Below, one piece after another: positions 35,270 through 43,652 of a stretch of DNA of 64,000 nucleotides. The stretch comes from an uncultured Spirochaetaceae bacterium. GTDB taxonomy: Bacteria > Spirochaetota > Spirochaetia > Treponematales > Treponemataceae. The stretch spans positions 1-64,000 of the forward strand of contig CADANN010000025.1 of NCBI GenBank assembly GCA_902789325.1, in the 5' to 3' direction. Within the stretch, counting starts at the first letter, position 1; each line of letters starts with the position of its first letter. Made by a program: the position numbers and the translations under genes. Below the pieces are notes generated by a model that worked only from the letters and a program-made list of their open reading frames with translations, did not search any database and was not told the origin of the DNA.

Positions 35270-36719
35270 AGTTACGCTCCTTTTGCATCAGGTCAGCACC
35301 CGCTGAATCCTTTTGCATTTTCTTAAATATTTCATTCAGCTCCCCGAGAGTCTGGGAAGATAAATCAAAATCTTTTTCAATTTTGCCATCGTTCAGATAG
35401 ACGATTCTGTCTGCAACATGGCGGATAAATTCATAGTCATGCGAAATAACTAAGACCCCTGCTTTATCGCGAAGACTCACAACTTCTTTTGAAACTTTTT
35501 GCATGGAAGAAACATCAAGACCGCTTGTCGGTTCGTCAAAAATAATCAGCTTACGGTCGCAAAGCATTGCCATTCCAATCTGAAGACGCTGTTTTTGTCC
35601 ACCGCTAAGTTCAAAGGGATGGGAGTCTTTATATTCAGCAAGTCCAAGATATTCAAGAACCTCTTTGATTTTAGTTACATCTTTCCTAACTAACGATAGT
35701 TCGTTTTCTGCAGAAGTTCCAAAGAGTTGATAGTCTGGATCCTGCATAATGAAGAATGGAAGCCCCTCTGTTTTTACGATTCCATCATCCGGCTTTATGC
35801 TCTTACACAAAAGCTTTGCGAGAGTTGTTTTACCTGCTCCATTGCTTCCCACAAGTACAGTAACTTCGCCTTTTTTAAGTTCCAGATTCACACCTTTCAG
35901 AATATTTTTGTAAGCTGCACTTTGTATGCTTGCACAAACAGACTTTTTTGAATCAGCAATTTTTTCAACAAATGGAACTTCCAGAGAAAAAATATCAAAA
36001 CTGCGTGTATCGTAACCGCTCTTTTTGAAGGCTGCTTCACTATCATAAATATGGAGTTTACCTTTATCCATAAAGAAGACGCGGTCAATAATTCCATTCA
36101 GATAATAAAAGCGATGGTCCGCAACTATGACAGTTATTCCTCTTTCCTTAAGCCAGCTTATGATTTGGCCAAGCTTCATTGCGTTGCCGTAATCAAGATT
36201 TGCAGAAGGCTCATCAAAAAGAACAATCTGCTGATCCATCGTAAGGGCTGAAGCAAGTGCAACCATTTGACGTTCGCCGCTTGAAAGAAGGAAAATGTTT
36301 TTGTCTATAAGTTTTTCAAGACCAAAAGTTTTTACAAGCTCACTGAGCTTTTGCTGCATCTGGGCTTTTGAATAACCATAATTTTCCATAGGAAAAACAA
36401 GCTCACTTGTTGTATTGTCTGTAAAAAATTGCGAACGAGGATTTTGAAAAACCGAACCTATTTCACTGTTGAGTTCGTGCATCTTCAAATCTTTGTAGTT
36501 TTTATCATTGATAAATAATTCGCCCTTTAGATTGCCTTCTGTAATCGCAGGAATCAGTCCATTCAAACATTTGAGTAAGGTCGACTTTCCACAACCGCTG
36601 TTTCCGGTAAGCAGAATTACTTCGCCTTTGCTTATCTCAAAATTGATATCATGAATTCCTTCACTTGAATCTTTATATTCAAAAGAAAGACAATCTGCTT
36701 TCATTATTTTTTGTACCAT
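35262..36719 (-). CDS. ECF transporter ATPase, fused A-A' (module 2)
   Basis: The 485-residue protein has two ABC ATPase domains: GNSGCGKST (about 38-46) with a variant signature LLSSGERQ (about 146), then GSNGAGKTT (about 292) with LSGGQKQR (about 369). It is the same design as the module 1 ATPase but without the repeat-derived insert in its linker. The ribosome site GGAGGTTTCTT lies in the end of ecfT, which it overlaps by 16 bp. Confidence 0.9.
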   Translation of the reverse strand: MVQKIMKADCLSFEYKDSSEGIHDINFEISKGEVILLTGNSGCGKSTLLKCLNGLIPAITEGNLKGELFINDKNYKDLKMHELNSEIGSVFQNPRSQFFTDNTTSELVFPMENYGYSKAQMQQKLSELVKTFGLEKLIDKNIFLLSSGERQMVALASALTMDQQIVLFDEPSANLDYGNAMKLGQIISWLKERGITVIVADHRFYYLNGIIDRVFFMDKGKLHIYDSEAAFKKSGYDTRSFDIFSLEVPFVEKIADSKKSVCASIQSAAYKNILKGVNLELKKGEVTVLVGSNGAGKTTLAKLLCKSIKPDDGIVKTEGLPFFIMQDPDYQLFGTSAENELSLVRKDVTKIKEVLEYLGLAEYKDSHPFELSGGQKQRLQIGMAMLCDRKLIIFDEPTSGLDVSSMQKVSKEVVSLRDKAGVLVISHDYEFIRHVADRIVYLNDGKIEKDFDLSSQTLGELNEIFKKMQKDSAGADLMQKERNYA

Positions 36720-37381
36720 AAGAAACCTCCAATAAGCCCAGCAACAAATAGTGCAAGAATTAAGCCATCAATAAATCTGAATTTCTGTTCATAATAAGAG
36801 CTTCGTTTCATAGGAGCATCTATTCCTTTTACAAGACCAGCAGCTGTAACTTCTTCGGAAAGAGCTGCACATCTGAAAAGTTGAGGTACTATAAAATACT
36901 GAAAACTTTTTACAGGACGACGCAAAGTAAATGGAATACCGCGTAGTCTCATGGATTCATGGATATATTTAAATTCACGTGTGAATGTTGGAAGATATTT
37001 CAAAGTGATTGTAACTGCAACTACAAGTGTTCGGGGAATGCGCATTGTTTCAAGTGAAGAAAGAAGTTCTGCAGAAGAGTACCTCTTCATAAGTGCGGCT
37101 ACCAGACCAAAACATGGAACTGATTGCTGCAGAACAACAAGAAACAGTGCAAAGGCTTCTATAGCTGTAACAAATCTACTAAGAAATATTATTCCATCCA
37201 TTATTCCATAAACCAGGGCTGTTACTAAAAATATCTTGTAACAGCCCATTGCAAGAAGCAGTATTGTTGCAAATGCGATGAGATATATTTTCAAAAAACT
37301 TCCGTTCAAAAAAATATACATCGATGGAGCCAGAATATTTATAACAATAAGAACAATCGGATTAAGTTGTATTTTTGGCAT
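36704..37381 (-). CDS. ECF transporter T component (EcfT/CbiQ family, module 2)
   Basis: The 225-residue protein has about four to five helices with coupling motifs SMRLRGIPF (about 142) and AAGLVKGIDAP (about 185). The second motif has Lys in place of the usual Arg. It starts 21 bp after the gpmA stop and is therefore probably read from the gpmA promoter with its two metal boxes. Confidence 0.87.
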   Translation of the reverse strand: MPKIQLNPIVLIVINILAPSMYIFLNGSFLKIYLIAFATILLLAMGCYKIFLVTALVYGIMDGIIFLSRFVTAIEAFALFLVVLQQSVPCFGLVAALMKRYSSAELLSSLETMRIPRTLVVAVTITLKYLPTFTREFKYIHESMRLRGIPFTLRRPVKSFQYFIVPQLFRCAALSEEVTAAGLVKGIDAPMKRSSYYEQKFRFIDGLILALFVAGLIGGFLWYKK

Positions 37382-37402
37382 TTACTACTCTAAGTTTTTT
37401 GT

Positions 37403-38149
37403 TTATTTTTTCTTTCCCTGATTTGCTACAGCTTCCATTTTTGCCTTGAGGGCTTCCTGGTCGCCAAGGTAGTAATGTTTGATTACTTTGAAGTTATCGT
37501 CGAACTCGTAAACAAGTGGAGTTCCAGTCGGGATGTTAACTTCGAGAATCTGCTCAGGAGTGAGGTCATCAAGATATTTTACTAATGCACGAAGACTGTT
37601 TCCGTGCGCCGCAATGATTACTCGCTTTCCAGCTTTCATCTGAGGTTTGATTTCTTCGAGGAAGTATGGAATAACGCGGGCGATTGTTGTTTCAAGACTT
37701 TCATTCTGAGGAAGGAAGCTTGGATCTACATCACGATACATTGCCTGCTTTTTGGCTGAACGTTCATCGTCGTCTGCAAGTACCGGTGGCTTTACGTCAA
37801 AAGAACGGCGCCAGATTTTTACCTGATCTTCTCCAAACTTTTCTGCAGCCTCTGCTTTATTTTTTCCCTGCAGATCACCATAGTGACGTTCATTGAGTTT
37901 CCAGGTTTTTATAACAGGAAGCCATTCTCTATCCATTTCGCAAAGGATTCCGTTAAGAGTATGGATTGCGCGCTTTAAGTATGATGTATAGCAGATATCA
38001 AAATCATAACCTTCTTTTTTAAGTAGCTGACCTGCAGCCTTAGCTTCTTCACGTCCCTTGTCAGAGAGTTCTACATCTGTCCAGCCTGTAAAAAGGTTAA
38101 GCTTATTCCATTCACTTTCGCCATGTCGAATTAATACTAATTTTATCAT
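37403..38149 (-). CDS. gpmA: 2,3-bisphosphoglycerate-dependent phosphoglycerate mutase
   Basis: The 248-residue protein has the phosphohistidine motif [10 protein letters not shown], the [10 protein letters not shown] loop, RHYGDLQG and the second catalytic His in [10 protein letters not shown], so it is dPGM at full length. It interconverts 3- and 2-phosphoglycerate. Two metal boxes precede it and three ECF transporter genes follow on the same strand. In T. pallidum the gpm gene is the last of the TroR-controlled tro metal transport operon, so this is a second arrangement linking gpm with metal uptake. Confidence 0.96.
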   Translation of the reverse strand: MIKLVLIRHGESEWNKLNLFTGWTDVELSDKGREEAKAAGQLLKKEGYDFDICYTSYLKRAIHTLNGILCEMDREWLPVIKTWKLNERHYGDLQGKNKAEAAEKFGEDQVKIWRRSFDVKPPVLADDDERSAKKQAMYRDVDPSFLPQNESLETTIARVIPYFLEEIKPQMKAGKRVIIAAHGNSLRALVKYLDDLTPEQILEVNIPTGTPLVYEFDDNFKVIKHYYLGDQEALKAKMEAVANQGKKK

Positions 38150-38164
38150 TTTTCACCTCTATTT

Positions 38165-38222
38165 GTTAGCGTTGACTAACTATTAATTATGATGTATTAT
38201 ATCAATGTTAGTTAATACTAAC
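38165..38222. promoter_or_regulatory. Two metal boxes before gpmA-ECF module 2
   Basis: GTTAGCGTTGACTAAC at 38165-38180 (one base off) and GTTAGTTAATACTAAC at 38207-38222 (perfect). Centres are 42 bp apart. Confidence 0.83.
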
Positions 38223-38280
38223 AATATGTCGTACACTTTTTTGCTCTTATATATTTAATAAAGTTTGTTGTTAATCTACT

Positions 38281-38318
38281 TAAAGAGCCGTCCAGGTTGC
38301 CAACTGACGGCTCTTTTC
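38281..38318 (-). terminator. Intrinsic terminator after pyrKD, possibly bidirectional
   Basis: AAGAGCCGTC and GACGGCTCTT form a 10-bp stem about 15 bp after the pyrKD stop codon. The T-run is better on the plus side (TTTTCTTT) than on the minus side. Confidence 0.7.
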
Positions 38319-38331
38319 TTTGCACTTCATC

Positions 38332-40221
38332 TTATTTCATCATTGCGTGTAAATCGGCAAAACGACCTTTTTCATCTGTATGTGCTGTATTGTGGCGTGC
38401 AACCTGGGCTATTCCACGCATCTCTGAAAGATTATGATATCCGTGGCTTTTCATAAAAGTTCTCAGTCCATTCTGAATATCAATTGCAACATTTGGATTT
38501 GTAAACTTAGCCTGCCCTATTTCTACGGCACTTGCTCCGGCCATAATAAACTCAACAGCATCCTGCCATGTACAGATTCCACCAATTCCAACAACCGGAA
38601 CTCTCTGCTCCGGAGGAAGTTTATTGATTTCCTGAACTACATCATAAACTATGCGGAGCGCCAGCGGTTTAAGTCCAGGTCCAGAATATCCGGCATGAAC
38701 GTTATTAAAAAATGGCTTCCCTTTATCAATATCAATTGCGACACCATGAATCATATTGATTAAACTGATTGCATCGGCACCGGCTTTTATACAAGCGATT
38801 GCAATAGGACGATTATCTGCGGCATTTGGAGATAGCTTTACCATAAGAGGCTTTTTTGTAACTGCACGAACGGCAGAAACACAGTAGTAAGCAGTATCGG
38901 CGCTCATACCCCAGGCAAGACCAGCCGCTTTAATATTCGGGCAGCTGATATTCAGTTCTATCATATCGCAATTAGTCTTATCTAACAGTTTTGCACCTTC
39001 AACATAAGACTCAATATCACTTCCTGCAAGATTTGTAATTACAACAGGACCAAGCCCTATCATCCCCGGAAGAAGATTTTCAATGTAATAAGGGATACCA
39101 GGATTTTGAAGGCCAATGGAATTCATATTTCCACCGGCGACTTCAAGGCTTCGTTCCCCATGATTTCCTTCACGAGGCTCAAGAGTTACGCCCTTAGAAA
39201 CAATTCCACCCCAGGCAGCAACATCACTTACCCCTCGGAAATTCTGCCCGAAGGCAAAGGTACCACCACTTGCGATTGTAGGATTTTTGAAATGAACGCC
39301 GGCAATGTCGACACTCAGGTCTGGTTCTTCATTTGCAGCAAGTGGCTGGCGGCGTGGCGTTGGCTGATCAAAAATAACTTCTTTAGCATCAAAAACAGGG
39401 CCGTCCTTGCAGCAGCGTTTAAGACCTTTTGTAGTCTCAATAATACAACCAAGACAGGCACCAAGGCCACAGAGCATTCTATGCTCCATACTGATATAAC
39501 ATTTGATTCCAAGCTCGGCTGCAAGCTTCTGAACATAAACCAGAGCTGGAGTCGGGCCGCAGGCTAAAATAAGTTCGTAACCGGCAGCCTGCACAGCCTC
39601 CTTTGTAAGCGCACAGGGAAGCATTCCTTTGAGACCGCAGGAACCATCATCTGTTGTAATTTCAAGGCGGTTAGCGTGAACTCTTTCCAGCCCATACGAG
39701 CCGGATTTAAAAGCCGCATAAAAATCATAAGAGCCATCAGGAAGGCTGGCTGCAAGATTTGCAACAGGAGCAACTCCTATTCCGCCTCCCACAATACAGA
39801 TTTTTGCCTGCCCATTATTCTTCTCTACAACTTCCCTACACTCTTCAACAGGCCAAGGAGTTCCAAGCGGCCCTATTACAGAAATATCATCCCAAAGAGT
39901 CATGTGGCAAAGTTCGCCGGTTCCACGTCCTTTTTCAAGAATCATGAACTGAACAAGAACTTTCTTTTTCCCTTCATTACTGGTCCACTCTTCGGAATGG
40001 TAAACACTTATGGGCCTGTTATAGTGAACAGCGGATTTAGCACTTCGAATCAGATAAAACTGTCCGGGCTTTGGAACTGCCTGATTCGGCCGCTCTAGTT
40101 CAATCGTCGTTTGTAAAAGATAAACATTTGGCTGACCTTCAACTTTCTCCAGCCGCTCAACTTTTGTCTTTCCAAAAAACTGCAAACCTTTTCCATTTTC
40201 ATCAATCTCTGCTAAATCCAT
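38332..40221 (-). CDS. Fused dihydroorotate dehydrogenase: PyrK electron-transfer part plus PyrD catalytic part
   Basis: The 629-residue protein joins two enzymes normally made from separate genes. Residues about 1-300 are PyrK: an FAD-binding barrel, an NAD-binding region (IVGGGIGVAPVANLAA) and a [2Fe-2S] Cys set (MLCGLGACLGCIIE...CC). Residues about 310-629 are class 1B PyrD with the FMN site and ELNISCPNIKA carrying the catalytic Cys. Together they oxidise dihydroorotate to orotate in pyrimidine synthesis, passing electrons to NAD+. It follows xylA on the same strand after 37 bp, with an AGGAGACAGG ribosome site, and may share its message. Confidence 0.93.
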   Translation of the reverse strand: MDLAEIDENGKGLQFFGKTKVERLEKVEGQPNVYLLQTTIELERPNQAVPKPGQFYLIRSAKSAVHYNRPISVYHSEEWTSNEGKKKVLVQFMILEKGRGTGELCHMTLWDDISVIGPLGTPWPVEECREVVEKNNGQAKICIVGGGIGVAPVANLAASLPDGSYDFYAAFKSGSYGLERVHANRLEITTDDGSCGLKGMLPCALTKEAVQAAGYELILACGPTPALVYVQKLAAELGIKCYISMEHRMLCGLGACLGCIIETTKGLKRCCKDGPVFDAKEVIFDQPTPRRQPLAANEEPDLSVDIAGVHFKNPTIASGGTFAFGQNFRGVSDVAAWGGIVSKGVTLEPREGNHGERSLEVAGGNMNSIGLQNPGIPYYIENLLPGMIGLGPVVITNLAGSDIESYVEGAKLLDKTNCDMIELNISCPNIKAAGLAWGMSADTAYYCVSAVRAVTKKPLMVKLSPNAADNRPIAIACIKAGADAISLINMIHGVAIDIDKGKPFFNNVHAGYSGPGLKPLALRIVYDVVQEINKLPPEQRVPVVGIGGICTWQDAVEFIMAGASAVEIGQAKFTNPNVAIDIQNGLRTFMKSHGYHNLSEMRGIAQVARHNTAHTDEKGRFADLHAMMK

Positions 40222-40258
40222 AACTGTTCACCTGTCTCCTATAAACTAATCCAGATAT

Positions 40259-41581
40259 TTATCCGCGAAAGAGGATATTGTTAACAACTCCTTCCAGATA
40301 TTCCTCGCGTCCTGAACCTGGATCAGATGGCTTTTTCATTTCTGCGGCACGGGCAGCAAGCTCTTCCAAAGTTGTCTGCTTGTCGCGGATCTTCTTACCA
40401 ATTCCACTTTCGTAGCTTGAATACTTTTGTTTTATGAAGCCATCAATTCTTCCGTCTTCAATAATTTCTGCAGCCTTAATAAGGCCGAGTGCAAAAGTAT
40501 CCATACCCATGATGTAAGCGTGGAACATATCTTCGAAAGTATTTGAAGGGCGGCGGTTCTTTGAGTCAAAGTTAAAACCGCCTGTAAGTCCACCAGCTTT
40601 GAGAACCTCATACATTGCAAGGGTTGCATCGTAAACATTCCAAGGGAAATTATCTGTATCCCAGCCGAGAATTGGATTTCCCTGATTAGCGTCTACAGAA
40701 CCAAGCATTCCGTTTATGCGGCTGATGCAAAGCTCATGCTGGAAGGTATGATTTGCAAGAGAAGCATGGTTTGCCTCAATGTTCATCTTAAAGTCTTTGT
40801 CGAGGCCATACTGACGGAGGAAACCGATTGCAGTTGCAGCATCAAAATCATACTGATGACTCATTGGCTCCTTTGGCTTAGGCTCGATGTAGAAGTCTCC
40901 TTTGAAACCGATTGAACGGCCGTAATCAACAGCCATGTGCATGAGGTTTGCAATATTTTCCTGTTCAAGCTTTACATCAGTATTAAGAAGAGTTTCGTAA
41001 CCTTCGCGTCCACCCCAGAATACATATCCACGACCACCAAGCTTTACAGTAATCTCAAGAGCCTTCTTTACCTGAGCTGCAGCAAAGCAGTAAACATCTG
41101 CTGAGTTTGTAGAACCTGCGCCATTCATAAAGCGAGGGTTACCGAACATGTTTGCAGTTCCCCAGAGACACTTGATATCAGTTCCCTTTGTATTTTCAAG
41201 GATATAATCTGAAATTTCGTCGAGACGTTTGTTTGTTACGTTGATGTCATTCGGATCTTCCGGAACAAGGTCCACATCATGCCAGCAGTAGTATTTAATT
41301 CCGAGCTTTTTCATAAACTCGATACCTGCATCGACTTTAGCCTTTGCATGTTCCATAGTTCCAGGAATTTGTCCGAAAGACTTGTCGGCAGTACCAGAAC
41401 CGAACATATCAACTCCATTTGCGCCAAGGTTATGCCACCAGGCCATTGCAAAAGGAAGATGTTCAGACATCTTTTTCCCCATGATTGTCAATTCAGGATT
41501 GTAATACTTGAATGCCCATGGATTTTTACTATCTTTTCCTTCGAATTTTATCTCAGGAATATTCTTAAAAAACTCGCTCAT
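40259..41581 (-). CDS. xylA: Xylose isomerase
   Basis: The 440-residue protein has the class II xylose isomerase length and motifs: the catalytic His in [12 protein letters not shown], metal ligands in [17 protein letters not shown], and NIEANHA. It converts xylose to xylulose with Mg, Mn or Co. Two metal boxes lie in its 123-bp leader, one with a changed left arm. Control by a metal regulator would be unusual for a sugar enzyme; it may adjust metal-dependent sugar use or mark a read-through to pyrKD. Confidence 0.95.
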   Translation of the reverse strand: MSEFFKNIPEIKFEGKDSKNPWAFKYYNPELTIMGKKMSEHLPFAMAWWHNLGANGVDMFGSGTADKSFGQIPGTMEHAKAKVDAGIEFMKKLGIKYYCWHDVDLVPEDPNDINVTNKRLDEISDYILENTKGTDIKCLWGTANMFGNPRFMNGAGSTNSADVYCFAAAQVKKALEITVKLGGRGYVFWGGREGYETLLNTDVKLEQENIANLMHMAVDYGRSIGFKGDFYIEPKPKEPMSHQYDFDAATAIGFLRQYGLDKDFKMNIEANHASLANHTFQHELCISRINGMLGSVDANQGNPILGWDTDNFPWNVYDATLAMYEVLKAGGLTGGFNFDSKNRRPSNTFEDMFHAYIMGMDTFALGLIKAAEIIEDGRIDGFIKQKYSSYESGIGKKIRDKQTTLEELAARAAEMKKPSDPGSGREEYLEGVVNNILFRG

Positions 41582-41605
41582 TTTGAGCCTCCTATTTTTT
41601 ATATT

Positions 41606-41646
41606 GTTAGTTTTGCCTAACTTTTATATTGTTAATATATACTAAC
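41606..41646. promoter_or_regulatory. Two metal boxes before xylA
   Basis: GTTAGTTTTGCCTAAC at 41606-41621 and GTTAATATATACTAAC at 41631-41646, each with one arm base off. Centres are 25 bp apart, closer than in most other pairs. Confidence 0.72.
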
Positions 41647-41704
41647 AATATAAAAAAAGGAATAGCTCAAATCAATTTGCTAAACTGAAATATTAATCGT
41701 TAAA

Positions 41705-42655
41705 TCAGAAACCTATTCTTCTTATCTCTTCAACAAGATTTCTTCCGTAGACTTCACAGCCAAAACAGTTCGGGTGCAGATTGTCTAAGAAATATTCTGA
41801 ATGATGTGGAACCATTTTCATTCCGTCAACGATGCTGACATTTTTATACTGGCCGGCAATCTTTTTTACTTTTTCACAGAAAGCCATAAGAGTTGGAAGA
41901 CCTTCTACAGAGTCGCCTCTCCAGATTGGTGAAATACAAAGAACAGGAATATCTTTGCCATAGATGTCCATCAAAGTCTTGTAATATTCTTCAACCTTGG
42001 TCATATCCTTGTCGCCATACTGATTGGTTCCGAGGGCAACAATAATCTTATCCGGATTATAACCTTCCATTTTCATCAGAGAATTTTTATCATAAATATA
42101 GCCGCCAATTCCCTGATTGATGATGTCATAATTCAAAAGTCTGTTAGCGACACTAACATAGGTACATGATGATCTTAGCGGCCCGTAGCCCTGAGTGATT
42201 GAATCTCCAAGCCACAAAACCTTTTCGCCTTTAACAGCAGGCTCTACTTTTGCATCTATCGAAAAATTTCTGATTAAAACTGTAGCGTCTGCAGGAAGAT
42301 AAATCACTACATTTTTTTTGTCTTCCGGGAGTTCCCATTCAATGGTGCCGGTATCCATAAGATCTTTCACATATTTAATTCCGGTTACAAGACCATCAAC
42401 TGTAATTTCAAAGGAATCAGGCGATCCCTTCCATATGATTTTATATTCAAAAGAAAGCTTGCGGGCTTCTGTGGTAAACTCAAGTGTTTTTGAAGTTGAT
42501 GCAATACAGCGGTCATACCAGAAATCAAAAGCAGTCTTAAAATATTCAATCTGCTTTTTGGAATACTGAAAGGCCTGAATATATCCGTCTTCCCTTTCCT
42601 CAAACTCGTAAGCGCCAAAATAAATCTTTTTTAATTCTTCATTTGTCAAAATCAT
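41705..42655 (-). CDS. SGNH/GDSL-family hydrolase (probable carbohydrate esterase)
   Basis: The protein has an N-terminal beta-rich region (about 1-140) and a C-terminal SGNH domain: block I WLGDSITQG with the nucleophile Ser, GIGG, LGTNQYG, and the catalytic Asp/His in DNLHPNCFG. Such enzymes remove acetyl or acyl groups from sugars. No signal peptide is seen, so it acts in the cytoplasm. I start at ATG 42655 behind GGGAG (9 nt); an ATG at 42673 would add six residues. It is unlinked in function to its neighbours as far as I can see. Confidence 0.82.
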   Translation of the reverse strand: MILTNEELKKIYFGAYEFEEREDGYIQAFQYSKKQIEYFKTAFDFWYDRCIASTSKTLEFTTEARKLSFEYKIIWKGSPDSFEITVDGLVTGIKYVKDLMDTGTIEWELPEDKKNVVIYLPADATVLIRNFSIDAKVEPAVKGEKVLWLGDSITQGYGPLRSSCTYVSVANRLLNYDIINQGIGGYIYDKNSLMKMEGYNPDKIIVALGTNQYGDKDMTKVEEYYKTLMDIYGKDIPVLCISPIWRGDSVEGLPTLMAFCEKVKKIAGQYKNVSIVDGMKMVPHHSEYFLDNLHPNCFGCEVYGRNLVEEIRRIGF

Positions 42656-42733
42656 TTCTTCATTCTCCCGCATATCTCTTTTAATAAAATTATAGTTACC
42701 GGCAGAAGGTTTGACAAGTTTTGCTGCTATTTA

Positions 42734-43333
42734 TTATCTCACGCACTCCGCATACATCAAATCAATACGGCCAGGAACTACTTCGCTTGCGGTGATTTTC
42801 CAGCCATTATTTTCGATGAAAGTTTTAAACTCTTCTGCTGTCCACTGATGAGCAAAATGGATTCCCACGAGTTTTAAAATTTTTGCCCAGAGATTTTCTT
42901 TTTTCTCTGCAGTGCGATGAATAAAGGTTGGGCAGATAAGGAGGCCGCCATCTACCAGTACACGGTCAATTTCCGACAGTACCTTTTCCGGATTCGGAAC
43001 AACATGAAGTGCATTGGCAATAATTACAACATCAAAAAATTTATTTTCATAGTGCAGGTCGCTGGCATCGGCAATTTCAAAAACTACATTTGACGGAACT
43101 TCTCCCTTCTTTGCCTGCTCTATCATTTCCGGCGAAAAATCTGTAGCAACAATTCTTTCTGCTGACCATGCAACATTCTTTGCAATAAGGCCAGGTCCAG
43201 TTGCAAGTTCAAGAACCTTTTTCCCCATCACCGCATCTGCAATATGCTTGTACATATAATCATAAATATTTTTCTGCGACTTCATTGCCAAAGAATAAAT
43301 AGGCGCAAACCTGTCCCAGATTGTTTTACTCAT
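42734..43333 (-). CDS. Class I SAM-dependent methyltransferase
   Basis: The 199-residue protein has the SAM-binding motif VLELATGPGLIAKNVA (about 39-54), an acidic strand end (VATDFSPEM) and a UbiE-like DVVIIANALHVVPNPE. The methyl acceptor is unknown. It overlaps the preceding small gene by 8 bp and ends the metal-ATPase operon, so it may act in metal or lipid adaptation, but this is only context. Confidence 0.85.
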   Translation of the reverse strand: MSKTIWDRFAPIYSLAMKSQKNIYDYMYKHIADAVMGKKVLELATGPGLIAKNVAWSAERIVATDFSPEMIEQAKKGEVPSNVVFEIADASDLHYENKFFDVVIIANALHVVPNPEKVLSEIDRVLVDGGLLICPTFIHRTAEKKENLWAKILKLVGIHFAHQWTAEEFKTFIENNGWKITASEVVPGRIDLMYAECVR

Positions 43334-43649
43334 ATTGATTGACTCCCATTTTTTTAACCTGTGATTTTATTTCTTCAATACCTGCAAGAATATCGACTTT
43401 TTTCTTTTGTGTATAAAAACGGATTTTTGGTTCGATTTTAAGAAGAAGTGGAACTAGTGGTTGAAGAGAATCAGGATTTACTGCGTCTATGGGATAAACC
43501 GCAAGTATGCTGGCCGTGCTTTCTTTGTAAGTAATTTCTGCCTGAGGGCAGATAAGCCTCACAACTTCAAGAGCAGCATTTCTAATATCTGAATCGCGAA
43601 GTACCGGATCTCGAAAACGCAGGCGGCCGAGAAAGTAGTTGTATTGCAT
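43326..43649 (-). CDS. Small protein resembling a stand-alone HMA_2 metal-binding-like domain
   Basis: The 107-residue protein has the layout of the HMA_2 domain found at the start of the adjacent ATPase: a GRLRFRDP opening (compare GRIRIRYD there), a helix with Cys, an ASILAVYPIDA strand and a second helix. It lacks a CxxC motif. It starts 3 bp after the ATPase stop, so it is probably a partner of the pump. The homology is suggestive rather than proven. Confidence 0.55.
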   Translation of the reverse strand: MQYNYFLGRLRFRDPVLRDSDIRNAALEVVRLICPQAEITYKESTASILAVYPIDAVNPDSLQPLVPLLLKIEPKIRFYTQKKKVDILAGIEEIKSQVKKMGVNQYE

Positions 43650-43652
43650 TAT

